In this document: one piece after another, positions 1 through 13,820 of the stretch | How positions within the stretch are numbered: the first letter of the stretch is position 1 | Layout of the letters: every line of letters begins with the position of its first letter | The notes under the pieces: generated by a model | Databases searched by the model: none | What the model was told of the DNA's origin: nothing | The model's input: the letters and a program-made list of their open reading frames with translations, nothing else | Assembly (NCBI RefSeq): GCF_035582795.1 | Contig: NC_134367.1 | Span: forward strand, 108,424,062 to 108,488,061 | DNA from: Mycteria americana | Lineage: Eukaryota > Chordata > Aves > Ciconiiformes > Ciconiidae | Direction of reading: 5' to 3' | DNA length: 64,000 bases | Program-made: the position numbers and the translations under genes

Positions 1-3000
1 ACAGCTGATGCAGGTAATCCCAGGTAGTATAGATCACTGCAAAGCAATGCAGTCTGAATAAAAAAAAAATATTTCCATATAACAGAATAAAGACAGTTAA
101 TTACCTCTGAAGAATAATCCTTGTAATGATTGCATTACTCCTGAGGAATTTTTCTTTTTCCTCCCTATATGGACACTTTGATAATAATATATTATTTGAA
201 ATACCGCTTTACTTTCTGAGGGAAAGATGAAACTACTTCAAAAAACAAGCACCACACATCTTGTATCCATGAAAATATCTCTTCCTTTGAAATAAGAACA
301 CTTCAGAAAATTAAATGTTGGCTACTTCAGCTACACCCGCAGTTGTGTAGATATTTATAGAGAATATTGTTGCAGATAATGTTTCTATGGATCCTTTTTG
401 TAATTTAGGTATTTACTTAAGACTATAGTAATCGGAACATCTCAGCTGAGCAGAACAACAGTACATCATGATAGCAGCATTGATTTTTAGCTAGTTAGTA
501 GACAAAACAAATGGATATGGTTAGGTTTTGCAATTATTGCTGGTCTATCTGTAAATTTATAATAAAAATTAGATACTCGGAGCTCAGAAAGGGCTGAAGC
601 TCTTTTCATTAAATTTTTAAAAAAATGCTTGTTACTTACAAATAACACGTTGAAATGATGTGAACACTTGCTAACAATTCTAAGCACATCTAACAGTTTT
701 TAGAACTCATGAAGTGCTGCGATATGCCCCACTTCTGAATGCTAAGTTCTGCTAGCAGCTAGTCCCTAGAGAGGATGCTGACTTGCACTGCAGCTATCAG
801 AAGAAATTGATGACTTCAGTGACCTTCTGGTTACAGACGCTTCTGGCTGTATTTTTTTTGTTGAATTCTCATGCTTGTTTAGGACCACAGTTCTGTTGAA
901 ATAAGTAGCAAAGCTTTCTGTATTCAAAGACAGGAAAATCAGACACTATTTTCTGGAAGTGCAAACCTTAGAATTTATGTATTTTTCTGACGATAAGCAA
1001 GATTTCAGCACCAACTACTATTGCTTTAGTATGAACTAACAATATATCCCCTATGTGTTAATTGTACTCCCATCTGCTTGTAACTACTTTAACTATATGT
1101 TTTACTGACACTTCAGGGCTCCATCCTGCAGCTGCTCAGCATATGGTAGTCCTGTAACTTTCATGGAAACTTTATATACAAAATAGCTATAGGAGGTGTT
1201 CTAATTTTTTACTACTTGCATAAGAGGAGCCCTTTTTTCACCTGTTAATCGCAGAATGTTTTCCCTATCAACTGTAAACAGTTATTTTACAGTGTTTGAA
1301 GTTTATAAATTATCTCCTCAGACTGCTTCCCCAAAAGCACGTATTTGTGATTCTCTGTCACTGTGTGGATCCATTTGGGCAGATCTGCCCACAGATACAG
1401 CATGTGTGCACGTTGCACAGCTTAGTTCCCTTACTTTTTCCAAAATAAATGAAAATATTGCCAGTGGCAGACCAAGTCTGGCAACAGCAAAATGGCTTTT
1501 TCAGTTCCTTTGGATCACCAACAAAGCCCAATGCTACAATATATTAACATTTTACGTAGTATTTTAATGAGCTATCCGGAGCTAAATTTTGTATTTTAAT
1601 TTCTAATTTCCATCTGCCAGCTCATGTTACTTTATCTTTGGCAACAGTTACTTTACCAGTGAATGTTTATGGCCTGCAGCAAGTGTTGAAGAACAGCAGA
1701 TAAACCTCATTGTCCCATCTTGAACTTGAATACATAGAGAAGACAATACAATCCTTTCCTCCCAATTTGCCTATTATATCCTCATAGGATTAACCTGGAG
1801 ATGTGCCATGAAAAATACAGATATGCTATTCCAGTGCTTCCTTTTATTTAGTAGGTTGTTCAGTTTTTCCTGAGTTTGCATGTGTGAGTGTTTTTATCTG
1901 GAAACAATCAAATGTGAATTATCCTGGTTTTTTGGAATGCCAGTTTGTTATTGTTCAGAAACTGGTTGACAAAATTAAGTCCATATTTAAAGCTTTTATA
2001 ACTGCCACGAGAATCCCCAAGTGCAGTTTTTTGTCTGCATTATAAAGGATTGCTAATAATAAACCTGTGCAATTTTGCTTTAAAAAAAAAAAAAAGAGCG
2101 AAGGGGTATATTTCAGATCACCTAAATTTAAAACATACATGGATAATGGTTTCAGTACCCAATCCTGTAAACTCTTAAGCACGTGATTTTATTAATGTGA
2201 CTGTATTAATATGTGTTCATTCTGTGTAACTTGATTAAGACTGAAATTTTACATATATCTAACTATTTGAAGGATTTATTCTAATTTGTCATGTATAACA
2301 AGCCAGAAGTTCTGGCTTTTAAGAGCCATTCCCTGTGCCCTATCAAGATTGAGTTTTCCCAGCTTGAGAAAATTTCCCTGATCTAACCTTGTTAGTTACG
2401 AGTTGCAGTTCAATTTTTATAGATACTTTCAATTTTGTCTAGAAGTGCGTTATGGTGATTCAGCTAAGTCGTGCTCTTACTGGCTTCAACTAAATCTGGA
2501 ATATTCTTGAAGTGAAAGAAGAGTATCCGCATAAGGGATTAACACTCATTTAGCTAAAGACAGTCCTTAACCAAAATGTTAAAATTGCTATCATTTTTGT
2601 CAAGCTCTGGTAGGAGTTCCTAGGCTTTGGGCAGTCACTTGAGCTGACAACAGCAGTCCTCCCCCATGACCCAGCTCTGTGCCCTGTCTGTACTTGCCGC
2701 TGGTGCCTGCTTGTCCCCATGGCTTCTCTGGCCTTGCTGATGCTGCACCTTCCTCCACTCCACTCCTGAGTCAACTCTTGGGACGTTGTCCCACGGTGGG
2801 TGCAGCATTCAGAGGCATGACTGTTGTTTCTGTGCAGCAGGGCTTATTTTGGGGTGCTTCATGCCACAGTGGAAATATCTTGTGCTTGTGCCTTGGAAAT
2901 CCTGCATGACTTAGGGACACACTGTCTGGGTGGCAGGCTGACCTGGTTGGGGGAAATGTCTGTCAGCTTGCAAGAGCTGAAAAAGACTCATAACGTGAGG

Positions 3001-3509
3001 GATCTAGAAGAGAGGTCAGATGATGGAAGTCTTTGTAAAGCTGTCTTATCCTTTCTTTCTGGATGTTAAGTCCCTGCCTCTCCTAGGAACTGCTGTATGT
3101 GATTCCAAGCAGAACTAAACTTCACTGATGTATGGCTGATTGTTTATTTTCAGGAGTATAGCATGAGATAATAGAAGAGAGTTAACAGTCCTCAGTCTGG
3201 AAAAAAAAAAAAAAAACAACCACCTCAGTACATCTTCAAACAATAGAATTACAGTATTCTTGATGCTTCTGCCAATTTTATGCCACTGTGACAAGTTGGT
3301 ATACCGAGTTACTGCTGGTTTAGTCTGCTGCATGTAAGAGGATACTGATCAAAAACAATGTGTGTGGAAATAAGAATTTAAAATGCTAACACAAAAGGAC
3401 CGTAAGCTGAATTTTCATCACTTTGGGATTTTTTTTGTGGGTGAATGTTTCTAATAATTCAGACTATTACTTTAAACTTGATTTTTTTGCCCTGCCTGTC
3501 TTTATACAG
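1..3509 (+). other. DISP1: DISP1 terminal intron (3' part)
   Basis: Non-coding sequence upstream of the last DISP1 exon. It ends in a good acceptor: a pyrimidine-rich run, then TTTATACAG with AG at 3508-3509. I searched for the preceding coding exon, which in other vertebrates ends shortly before the IRSH..FGDLCQR segment, and did not find it, so the upstream exons probably lie left of the window. The stretch holds A-runs at 2082-2095 and 3201-3216 and short frames of up to about 100 codons that I regard as chance. Confidence 0.75.
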
Positions 3510-6500
3510 ATCAGATCCCATTCCCAGTTTGGTGATCTCTGCCAGAGAGCCACAGCTGCTTCGTGCTGTCCCAGCTGGACACTGGGCAACTATATTGCTA
3601 TTCTAAACAACAGGTCATCATGTCAAAAAATTGTAGAACGGGATGTCTCTCACACCCTAAAGCTGCTTCGCACATGTGCCAAATACTACTACAATGGAAC
3701 CCTGGGGCCAGACTGCTGGGATATGAATGCCAAAAGGAAGGACCAACTCAAGTGTACAAATGTGCCTCGCAAATGTACCAAGTACAACGCTGTTTACCAG
3801 ATCCTTCACTATCTAGTGGACAAGGATTTTCTAAGCCCAAAGACAGCTGACTATGTCTTACCAGCTTTAAAATACAGCATGCTCTTTTCTCCGACTGAGA
3901 AAGGGGAAAGCATGATGAGTATTTACCTAGATAACTTTGAGAACTGGAACGCTTCTGATGGTGTAACAACCGTTACAGGGATTGAGTTTGGAATAAAACA
4001 TAGGTTGTTTCAAGATTACCTGTTGATGGATACTGTGTATCCTGCCATAGCCATTGTAATTGTTTTATTAGTTATGTGTGTATACACGAAGTCTATGTTT
4101 ATCACGCTGATGACTATGTTTGCAATAATTAGTTCCTTGATTATTTCTTATTTTCTCTATCGGGTAGTATTTAATTTTGAGTTCTTTCCATTCATGAATC
4201 TCACGGCATTGATTATTCTTGTTGGGATTGGAGCAGATGATGCTTTTGTCTTATGTGATGTTTGGAACTACACAAAATTTGATAAACCTCATGCTGGAAC
4301 GTCTGAGACAGTGAGCATCACATTGCAGCATGCTGCTCTTTCCATGTTTGTCACGAGTTTTACTACCGCTGCTGCCTTCTATGCTAATTATGTCAGCAAT
4401 ATCACAGCAATCAGGTGTTTTGGTGTTTATGCTGGCACTGCTATTTTGGTGAATTATGTTTTGATGGTTACATGGCTACCTGCTGTAGTTGTATTACATG
4501 AACGATATCTTCTCAATATTTTCAGTTGCTTTAAGAAACCTCAGCAGAGGGTATACAACAACAAAAACTGCTGGACAGTGTTGTGCCAAATGTTCCACAA
4601 GATTATTTTTGCAGTCTCAGAAGCATCCAGGATATTTTTTGAAAAAGTTTTGCCATGCATTGTTATCAAATTTCGATATATTTGGCTTTTCTGGTTCCTT
4701 GCCTTAACAATTGGTGGAGCATATATCGTGTGTGTAAATCCAAAGATGAAGTTGCCGTCATTGGAGCTCTCTGAGTTTCAGGTATTTAGGTCTTCTCACC
4801 CATTTGAACGATATGATGCAGAATACAAAAAGCTTTTTATGTTTGAACGTGTCCACCATGGAGAAGAACTCCACATGCCAATTACAGTAATCTGGGGTGT
4901 CACACCTGAGGATAATGGTGACCCTTTAAACCCTAAAAGTAAAGGAAAGCTGCAGCTAGACAGCAGTTTTAGTATCGCTAGCCCAGCTTCACAGGTTTGG
5001 ATTTTACGTTTCTGTCAGAAGTTGAGAAATCAAACATTTTATTATCAGACTGAAGAACAAGACTTCACAAGCTGCTTCATTGAAACATTTAAGCAGTGGA
5101 TGGAAAATCAAGACTGCGATGAGCCATCTCTTTACCCCTGTTGCAGCCACTGGAGCTTTCCATACAAACAAGAAGTTTTTGAATTATGTATCAAGAGAGC
5201 TATAATGGAGCTAGAAAGAAGCACAGGGTACCATTTAGATAGTAAAACCCCAGGGCCTCGCTTTGACCTGAATGACACCATCAGGGCAGTGGTGTTGGAG
5301 TTCCAAAGCACCTACCTCTTCACACTGGCTTATGAGAAAATGCATCAGTTCTACAAAGAGGTGGACTCATGGATTTCAAGTGAGCTTAGTTCTGCTCCTG
5401 AAGGTCTTAGCAATGGTTGGTTTGTGAGTAACCTCGAATTTTATGATCTTCAGGACAGTCTTTCTGATGGTACTCTGATTGCCATGGGTCTTTCAGTTGC
5501 TGTTGCATTTAGTGTAATGCTTCTTACAACTTGGAATATAATTATAAGCCTTTATGCAATAGTTTCAATAGCTGGGACTATTTTTGTCACTGTAGGTTCT
5601 CTGGTTCTTCTTGGATGGGAGCTAAATGTGTTAGAATCTGTCACTATTTCGGTGGCTGTTGGCTTATCTGTAGACTTTGCTGTTCATTATGGAGTGGCTT
5701 ATCGCTTAGCCCCTGACCCTGACCGAGAGGGAAAAGTCATTTTTTCTTTAAGCCGTATGGGTTCTGCTATTGCAATGGCTGCACTGACTACATTTGTAGC
5801 TGGAGCAATGATGATGCCCTCTACAGTGTTGGCGTACACGCAGCTTGGCACTTTTATGATGCTTATAATGTGCATTAGTTGGGCTTTTGCAACGTTCTTC
5901 TTCCAGTGTATGTGCCGATGCCTTGGACCCCAGGGCACTTGTGGCCAGATCCCACTACCAAAAAAATTGCGGTGTAATGCCTTTTCTCAGACCTTTTCAG
6001 GAGCCCAAGGAGGCAGAGGTCAAAATAAATCACATCCTGTTAGCAAATATCAGCTGGACTCCAGAAGTCAAAAACCAGAAATGGAGCATGAGCACTATGA
6101 GCTTGAGCCTCTGGCATCACAAACCAGTATCTGTAACCCTGCAGAGAAAGTGACTTACGAAGAAACTCATATCTGCTCAGAGCTCTTCAGCAGCAGGCCC
6201 CAAAACACATGTATGCCTATGCATTCAGCCTATAATAGTGAAGTGAGTAAAAGCATAAAAAATGTTGCGAGTTCAGCTGTGCTACAGACATCTATTGACC
6301 AACACCCCATATGCCCCATTTTCTCTCAAAACAGGCAGTGTAGCTGTCCTGATGCATATAAGCAAGTGGCAGTGAAGTGGAGTCCGCACTCATGTCAACA
6401 GTTAAGTGACACCTTTTGTTACCAGTGTTCTCCTTCACCGGGAACCGTACAGATCCAAAGCTCTGTAGCTCCTATAAATGCTTTACAGCAAGCTGCTGAA

Positions 6501-7151
6501 AGCTACATGCATCCAGTCCAGCATGTCCTCCACTGCAGTTGCCTTCAAGGAAGGCTCAAAAGAACAATGATGCAAAACTCTCTGCCTAAAAATTTCTTCC
6601 TCCAGTCTGTGCAACAGTTTCAGGCACATCAAAGAATAAATAGGACAGATTCACATGCTCATCAAAACCCGGAGGAAAACGTAAGAACTGTTCCAAAGGT
6701 GATGAGCTGCTCACAGTTTCTCTGCCGAAATGCAGGACCTCTAATAGTGCATTGCTCTGAATGCGAGAACAGTGTATCAAATAACCAAAAGGGATTCTGT
6801 CAGACAGACACGTGTGATGAAAAGGGTGGTACAGAAGTGAACGGGGTTGAAAGCAAGAAAGCCTCTCTGTCAAAGCAGAAGAAGAAAGCTGAGAGCAAGA
6901 TAGATCAGCGTTCTTTGCAGAATGACCGGGTTTTGAAGGCTGAGCAAAATGATAAAAAACATCTGCTGAATAGGTCAGTGAGAGAGGCTCGCTACGAGGG
7001 TTGCCGTGAAAATTCACACTGTTGTAGCAAGGCTATCACAGTGAAGTGCAATTCTGTTGATTGTCAAATGCCAAACATCGAAGCCAATGTGCCTCCTATG
7101 TTAATGCGCCCAGAACTTTCCAATGAAAGTTTGTTAATAAAAACATTATAA
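3510..7151 (+). CDS. DISP1: Dispatched homolog 1, large terminal exon (1213 residues, C-terminal part)
   Basis: DISP1 is a multipass RND-family membrane protein that exports cholesterol-modified Hedgehog ligands from producing cells, handing them to SCUBE carriers. This exon encodes roughly the last four fifths of the protein. It opens in the first extracellular loop ([13 protein letters not shown], then [10 protein letters not shown]). TM2-TM6 form the sterol-sensing-like region, about exon residues 174-328. TM4 carries the RND-type GADD motif with Asp243 and Asp244. The second extracellular loop follows TM7 (about 390-410). TM8-TM12 span about 658-806, with Asp722 in [11 protein letters not shown] of TM10. 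A Cys-rich cytoplasmic tail of about 400 residues ends in SLLIKTL, as in mammalian DISP1. The open frame extends 29 codons upstream of 3510, but the acceptor and loss of homology mark those as intron. There is no frameshift or internal stop. Conservation is very high in the membrane part and lower in the tail. Exons for the N-terminus, TM1 and the furin site known in the family lie outside the window. Confidence 0.97.
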   Translation: MRSHSQFGDLCQRATAASCCPSWTLGNYIAILNNRSSCQKIVERDVSHTLKLLRTCAKYYYNGTLGPDCWDMNAKRKDQLKCTNVPRKCTKYNAVYQILHYLVDKDFLSPKTADYVLPALKYSMLFSPTEKGESMMSIYLDNFENWNASDGVTTVTGIEFGIKHRLFQDYLLMDTVYPAIAIVIVLLVMCVYTKSMFITLMTMFAIISSLIISYFLYRVVFNFEFFPFMNLTALIILVGIGADDAFVLCDVWNYTKFDKPHAGTSETVSITLQHAALSMFVTSFTTAAAFYANYVSNITAIRCFGVYAGTAILVNYVLMVTWLPAVVVLHERYLLNIFSCFKKPQQRVYNNKNCWTVLCQMFHKIIFAVSEASRIFFEKVLPCIVIKFRYIWLFWFLALTIGGAYIVCVNPKMKLPSLELSEFQVFRSSHPFERYDAEYKKLFMFERVHHGEELHMPITVIWGVTPEDNGDPLNPKSKGKLQLDSSFSIASPASQVWILRFCQKLRNQTFYYQTEEQDFTSCFIETFKQWMENQDCDEPSLYPCCSHWSFPYKQEVFELCIKRAIMELERSTGYHLDSKTPGPRFDLNDTIRAVVLEFQSTYLFTLAYEKMHQFYKEVDSWISSELSSAPEGLSNGWFVSNLEFYDLQDSLSDGTLIAMGLSVAVAFSVMLLTTWNIIISLYAIVSIAGTIFVTVGSLVLLGWELNVLESVTISVAVGLSVDFAVHYGVAYRLAPDPDREGKVIFSLSRMGSAIAMAALTTFVAGAMMMPSTVLAYTQLGTFMMLIMCISWAFATFFFQCMCRCLGPQGTCGQIPLPKKLRCNAFSQTFSGAQGGRGQNKSHPVSKYQLDSRSQKPEMEHEHYELEPLASQTSICNPAEKVTYEETHICSELFSSRPQNTCMPMHSAYNSEVSKSIKNVASSAVLQTSIDQHPICPIFSQNRQCSCPDAYKQVAVKWSPHSCQQLSDTFCYQCSPSPGTVQIQSSVAPINALQQAAESYMHPVQHVLHCSCLQGRLKRTMMQNSLPKNFFLQSVQQFQAHQRINRTDSHAHQNPEENVRTVPKVMSCSQFLCRNAGPLIVHCSECENSVSNNQKGFCQTDTCDEKGGTEVNGVESKKASLSKQKKKAESKIDQRSLQNDRVLKAEQNDKKHLLNRSVREARYEGCRENSHCCSKAITVKCNSVDCQMPNIEANVPPMLMRPELSNESLLIKTL

Positions 7152-7223
7152 TAAATCTTTAATTTGGCAATCCTGTGTCTTTCTTTTAAAAGTAAGTTTA
7201 AAACACTAAAAAGGAAAGTCCTG

Positions 7224-7229
7224 AATAAA
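7224..7229 (+). terminator. DISP1: Candidate DISP1 poly(A) signal AATAAA
   Basis: A canonical hexamer 73 bases after the stop codon, followed by T-rich sequence. Another AATAAA (7150-7155) overlaps the stop codon itself, and a further one lies at 9019-9024 after TCTATAT. The real cleavage site cannot be chosen from sequence alone; a 3' UTR of about 1.9 kb ending after 9024 is as plausible as a short one. Confidence 0.35.
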
Positions 7230-10200
7230 TATGAATTATAATTTGCATTTTGGAATGAAAAATGTATTTTATAGAACAGTAACATTTATACATTTCATAA
7301 AGCCATTACATGTAGTAAAACCTAATGTTGTCCAGATTGGTTTTTTGCTGTAAGTCATAAGCTGGATTATGCTTAACTTAGGTTTTTGAATTATTGTCCC
7401 AGCACACAACACACAGAAGGTTTATTTTTATTACAAGATGGAAGAACTTCACCGGTGAGGGAAGGGGAGAAGGGGCGGCTGATGCAGTTATTGCCCCTCT
7501 GAACACTGCTGTTACAGCAAGGTGATCTCAGGTGACCTGCTGCTAGGGTTGGGTGAGGGCAGACAACCAGGAGTGCCGCCGCCTCAGTCATCCCAAGCCA
7601 AGCTGTCCTCGCGTGTCCTTCAGTTGTCCTGAAAATGACTTCAAATATACGTGAACTCAGTAATAATCTCAGTACATCATCCGTCTTAAAATTTAAACTA
7701 TGACATTTCCTATTATTGAATAATATTTAAAAAATATTATCGTATGCAGAAGACATGGCTTAGGTCAAATTTTTAAGGGTCTGACATTACTCAGTTTATA
7801 TTTTAGTATAATGTTTTCCAAGGATTAGGGCACTGTAATATAGCCAGCATTACTAAAGAGTCAGTTATGAATAATCTGCTCCTTTCTTAAACCACGGAAA
7901 AATGTGCTAGAATTGTTATTAAGATAAATCTACAGACAGTTTTGGTTGAGGCTTTACAAGGGTCTAAGAAAGTTTGTTTAGGCCTCAAAGCAAAGTCATC
8001 CATCTGCTCTAAACACTCATTGCTAGAAGAATTCAACTTCTAACACTACCATCATTGTAGCCAGCCCCCAGCAAGAGAGCGAGTGTTATCCCTGCTGCTT
8101 TTAAGAAGACAAATCAGCACCAGTTTTAATTAATGGTTTGGGAACTAGACTCAACATACATTTTTAACTAACAGAATTTAAAAAAAAGCAACAACCAGCT
8201 GCTCCTCTGGAATATGTCTATCCATTTGCAGGTAAAGTGACGTTTATCAAAACCTAAAAAATGGAATCCAAACCCAAGTTGGACATACTACCTTTAATCC
8301 ATTTCAGGAATCAACCGAAAATTACAAGTCTCCAGGAAGCACCTGCGTCTATGCAACTTTCTAAAGTGGAGACCTTAGGAAAAACCCTCGGAATACAAGT
8401 TGCCAAGTAAAGGGAAACAGCAACGTCAGGAGTCCTTGGTGTGTAAGTCTGCTTAGTATGCAGAAGTTGTAGCACAGTGGTACCTAAAAACTGCAGCCTC
8501 TCTAAGCTGTGCGTGATCTATTTTACAGGCTCTCCAGACCTCAGAGGCCTTACTCTGCTAGAGTGAACCAGTGAGATACACAGAGGCAGAATGACTGATG
8601 CCAGGCCGATACTACGTACAGAATAAACAGTCAAAGGATAACAACGTTAAAGTGAGGGTAATTCTGCGATAGTGACGCTGGATCCAAATTCAGGAGTCTG
8701 CGGAGATCTGTTATGAACTCGCAGAAGCTATTGCCTTCTAGCCTCTCTTACTTACATAGACTGAGCTTTTTTTGCAAAGGCAAGTGTTGTTTCACGCTGT
8801 GGGAATACGCAATACTTGGTAGGATGGTGTCCCAGCTCACCATCGTAAATCAAATGCTAGATGTATAGGCACTTCAGATGTTATTGGCAGAAGTAAAATT
8901 TAATATAGCTTGCCAGCATGTGGAAAAAATTTAAGGTCTGATTCAATGAAGTCAGTGTGATTTTGGCCTGAATCACCCATCTGCTACCTATATTAAGTAG
9001 TATAACAATCTCTATATAAATAAAGTATGTTCAGTTTTGATCACGTTTGACATTTCTTACAGTGCTAAAATTTTTGTCATTTGTCAACCTGTATTTTTAG
9101 AGCTCTCTTGGACTGACTGCCAGGGCTCCATCTGGCAAAATTGGAGGTGTTCCTAATCCAAAGCATTTCAAAGCAATTCTCCCACATTCGTTAAAAAAGA
9201 TCAAATTGAAGTGATTGTAGGTGATTGTAAAAAGATGGATTTTAATTTTCTTTAAAAACACAAACAATGAAATAGTAACTTAAAAAAACCCTTTACGTTA
9301 CTATACCAGCTGCCTACCCATCTACCAGTACATTGTATGAGGTAGCTGCATTCAGAGTGATTATATATTGTGTCATATTTTAAAGGACTTATTGTAAATT
9401 ATTGTATTATTTTTTGTTAAACTAATCACTGTATTACCCACACTATAAACGTGATTGTAATCTGAAAAACACAGACCCTAAGGATAATAAGGACAAGTAA
9501 GATATCTAATATGTTAAATACAATTTTTTTTTCCCTGGGTGAGGTGAATTTGAGAGAGTTGGTCTCAGATCCAAATCCCACTCTCAGGAAGATTCTGGTT
9601 TGTAATCTTTATTCCTGAAGAAAGTGTACTAGCAACTTCAGAGCCACAAACAGATCACCGTCTTACCACATAAAGTCCCTCTTTCTTCCCTTGGATAATC
9701 AAAGAGATGTCACTTTAATGACTCACTGCACGCACAAGTTACAGTAAAGTCTTTCCTAGACTTTGAAAAGGCCGAAAGCTCGTCCGTCATGTCCCAAGCT
9801 ACACTTGTCATCACTGCCAGAACAATTACCAAATACCCTGCCCAATTTGGTAAATAGCCCAGCATGGATTATCTGTAGAAATAGAGCTCTATGTCTTCTA
9901 AAGCCAGGACCATGTCACTTCACGGAGGAAGCTCTAGCCATTGCCAGTGGTAGGGCCCTCACCCCAAGCGGGCAGCCTACAAGAGACGCACCACGCTTGG
10001 CCAGCACGGTGTGCGCACATCCAGATTCACTATGCGATCCCAGTGCAAGGGAGGACCTCAGTGACAGCAAATCAGTTAATGGAAATGAGAGTATTCTGGG
10101 CTCATCAGCTTCCCTTAGGACTTGGCAATCGTTGGCAAGTCTTAGAGACGTGTCTCAGTAGGATGTAATGGTCCTTGTCAAGATTTCCTGGAGTAGAACA

Positions 10201-13200
10201 GGATCCCACCTCTCCTCACTTGCTCCTAATAGCCTGTAAAAACTTAATATTTATTTTTTTCTCTCATGAGTTTTCTGGGGATAGAGTAATAACGTATAGA
10301 GCCTCATCAGCCTTCAACTATCACTGGAACCAATTTCTATCCTCTTCCACTCTCCAGGAGTTGTATGGGCTTGGGTTTTAGAGTCTATACATGAATTGAC
10401 ATAGATGCGGCACACACACAGACACACGGTGCTACATACATAAATACTAAACTTATGTATTTCAATGATTGCTCCTTGTCCAGCTAAGTGATTTGGAAAG
10501 AATAAAGCAGTTAGCAAGGAGGGAATGGCCAACTCACAAAAGGCAAATACAACAGCGATACTGCTTGCTAGCCAAGTACATTAGCTCATTTTAATCTTTT
10601 CTAAGAGTACGTTACATCACAACTCCTTATCTGTCCCATTTTTCTCACTGTATCAGCCTTTAAGAACATGTAAGTCATAATGAAAATACAACATTAATCT
10701 CTATCGCTTACCTCACCATTATAAAAGCAGTTATTAATATAAGCAATTGAAAGGGGTTTCCTTATACAGAATGCAGCTGGGGAAAACTGCCTTAGAAAAA
10801 AACTCACTTCTGAGCTCATCAGCTCAAAATGTCCTTCGTTCTGTAGATTCGTTAGCCGGGGACTTCCCTGAAGGCCCATGTCTTAAAGGCACAGCTGTGA
10901 ATGACAGCTGATGTGACAGGCACAACATAAGCATTACACACTGCTTTGGCAAGGTCTGGCTGCAGGTCAATTAAACTATCATAACATTGTTTTTATTTCA
11001 GGACGATTTATTGCTCAGCGTGTTGCATACACCCCTCACAGAAACTGCACCCAAGCAGGTGCGGTGATCAGGAAGAAAGCTGGACAATAGCAACAGCCTA
11101 GTTTATTTCTTATCCCTTTTAATTTCTTTAGATTACTAGGACTGCAAGTCTCAGCTCTTTATAATTAATGGCCTCTATGGTGCACAGAAAATCCCTAAAT
11201 TGCTCTCATGACAAACATTTAGAAAGAATCTGGCTCTAAACTGAGTTATGAGTTTTAAAAGAACTAAAAGTGAGTTTTAATTAATATCTAAGAAAGAATG
11301 CTACTCTTCTTAAATAATGTAAAACTATTTTAGCTTTTTCTGTAGATTTCAACCTCTTACTCTGTTCCACTGGAATATATAAGCACTAACATCACTACTC
11401 CCAGACAAACCAGAGTGGTTTGTTGTACGATACTAATCTTCTACGTCCCTTCAACATGAACATTAGACCAGAAAAAGCCCGGCTTTTCCTCCAGTGATTC
11501 ATAACACACCAAGTACATGATGTCACATCAGTCCACGAAATCTATCTTCTGTTATCTGTGTGTAGTAAATCAACATAATCAGCATAACCAGACGATTATA
11601 CGAAGAGAGATTTGTCATTAAGGTGCATAGCAATTATGACATACTACACAGTTCCAGCTCTCAAATCCACTCTCCCTGAAGGATGAGACCAGCAAGTATT
11701 CCCATGCTGTCATTTGACTAAGGCCTGTAGTTACACAGATAATGTCTGAAATCCAATGTCTTGGTTACATGCTTTAGTTCAGTATTTGTAACTACATCTT
11801 GGAACTTCTCTGGGTAAGAAAACTCAGAGCACAATATTTTAATTCATATATTTGAGCATTTTGAATTTACTTAATCTGATACTACTGACAGTAAGTCTAG
11901 AACATGCGCATTAACTATGCCCTTCTCCACAGCAGATTTACTTCTAATTTCCATACTTGGTGGGGAAAAGTTCAGTATTGCAAGGCACTTCCTGCCCAAT
12001 TTTATAACTCCTGATTTTATATACATACATACATCGTACACATGAATTATACTTTTCTTGTCGTCACTGAGAAGTAAATAATGTTCACTTACTATTGTTT
12101 CCACCTGTATTCTCTGCTATTTAATGGTAAAGTCTATACAGTGACTGCCAGAAAGGGCAGTTTAAAATGTTTTACTGCACTATATATATATACACAGATA
12201 GGCAACAATAGCGGTGCAAGTGCTGTTGACCTCCAAGAGCTTTTCTTTAGATTTTGTTAGTATAAATAGTTAAAAATATTCCCAAAACAGGCTACCCTGC
12301 AGAGCTGGTCTTTCAGACTATCCTGAATGAACATATTTAATAGTCCTGCCGGTGTTTCAAGGTGTGCACAAGCCTGCCAAGGCAGCAGTAGCATAAACCA
12401 AAAGTAAGTTAACTGGAGTTACGGAAGCTGTGTTGGTGTCAGAAAGAGAGGTCACAACTGCTGAGTTCTTGGCTCTCACAAAAATTCCTGGTACACTTTA
12501 GTGTTTGGCCCTAAATCCATTTTCGAAGAGAGATGTTTATATGCAAAAGCAGAACCCATGGATGTCCTTACAGTCCAGGTAAAAATGAACAGAAATAGGC
12601 AACTGAAGGCATGTGAACTCCGTACTGAAAAGATTGACAGCACAGCCAGATGGGTTTAGCAATGCTTTGAGTGGAGAGTTCTGTTGGTGCCATCCTGCAG
12701 TACAAGGCTATGTACCCTCCTCCACTTTTTCTTACAAAAATAGTCTGTTTAAATATATATTTTTAAATCTATGTTTTTAAAATTTCTGTTTTAAATATCT
12801 AATTTATAATATCTGATAGTATTGTCCCCAATATTTTCCAAGTGATCCGATATGGCATGGCTGAACATCAAACCTTTTTCCTAATATATGCTCTTTTCAA
12901 TCTCACAGAACTTGGAACTCGTGGCTCTCATAGCAGCAAAGCTGTCCAAGACCCTTATTCACCCTTTCTTCTATTCTGTGTTCTTAGTTAGGGTTCTGTC
13001 TCATCTGACCCTAAAATTTGGGGCTTTTCTTAGATGCCCTAACAGCTTGATTTCTTTCCTGACATAGTACTGAATCTGTTAAGTGCCAAATGTAGCTCAT
13101 TTTGACATTAATATACACTAAGGGTAACCAATTTTCCCTGTATTTCGTGTATTCATAAAACTGCATGTAGTAGGCCTTCCTCTCCTTTTGTTGATTCCCA

Positions 13201-13815
13201 TTTTTCTTGAGTTTTTGAAATACAACTTGTGTAGTTGTGTAGCATAATCTCTTTGATCCTTTCTTATTAGAGAAGCTTTATTTACATTTGGGGAGTATAA
13301 TACGTCAGCTTTTTAATACTTCACAGCAGTATCACACTACTAAATAGGGCAGAAATAGAGAGTACTGTGTTACACTGACGCTAGTTTGAATACTTCTAGC
13401 AGTAAGTAGTTACATGATTTGGAGGTGTTTTATTTGGCATAACACTGAAAGAGTATAATCTTCACAAAGACGGGCATTATGAATTTTGTAACATAAATGA
13501 CAGATAATGACTTACTCTTATCTTCTTTTGTGTAGCGTTATCTTCACACAAAGAAACTTAAAAGAAGTAATTCAGGATGTATTAAGCAAAACAACATAAA
13601 ATTGAAAAATGCTAGGATTACAGTGGCTTGCCAGGAGGTAAGCTCTGCTACTTTCTCAGTTCTATAAGGACTTTTTAAACCACCTAGCTTAATATGTCCC
13701 AGGTGAACAATATGCTGTTGTTGAATGAGAATTCAAGAAACTGTCCTCTGATATCTCTAGACGGTATCACATTCCAGAGAAGTTTGAATATGTGAAATAA
13801 CAGCACTGGGGAAAG
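7230..13815. other. DISP1 3' flank or UTR and intergenic DNA
   Basis: AT-rich sequence without a recognisable gene. Its proximal 1-2 kb may be DISP1 3' UTR. The longest frame, 132 codons on + at 9763-10161, resembles no family I know and has no splice or promoter support. Short CA-rich (about 10412-10427) and TA-rich (about 12181-12192) patches are the only simple repeats. Confidence 0.7.
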
Positions 13816-13820
13816 ATACC
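13816..13820. repeat. Target-site duplication ATACC, left copy
   Basis: These five bases directly precede the TGTAGTGG end of the solo LTR and are repeated exactly after its other end at 14416-14420. Confidence 0.85.

Noticed and set aside
3423..3509. First 29 codons of the long DISP1 open frame
   Set aside because: They precede a clear splice acceptor and do not resemble DISP1, so they are intron read-through.
6586..7017. 143-codon minus-strand frame
   Set aside because: A shadow of the DISP1 cytoplasmic-tail coding sequence.
9763..10161. 132-codon + strand frame in the DISP1 3' flank
   Set aside because: No known domain, no splice or promoter support, and within the length range expected by chance in this window.
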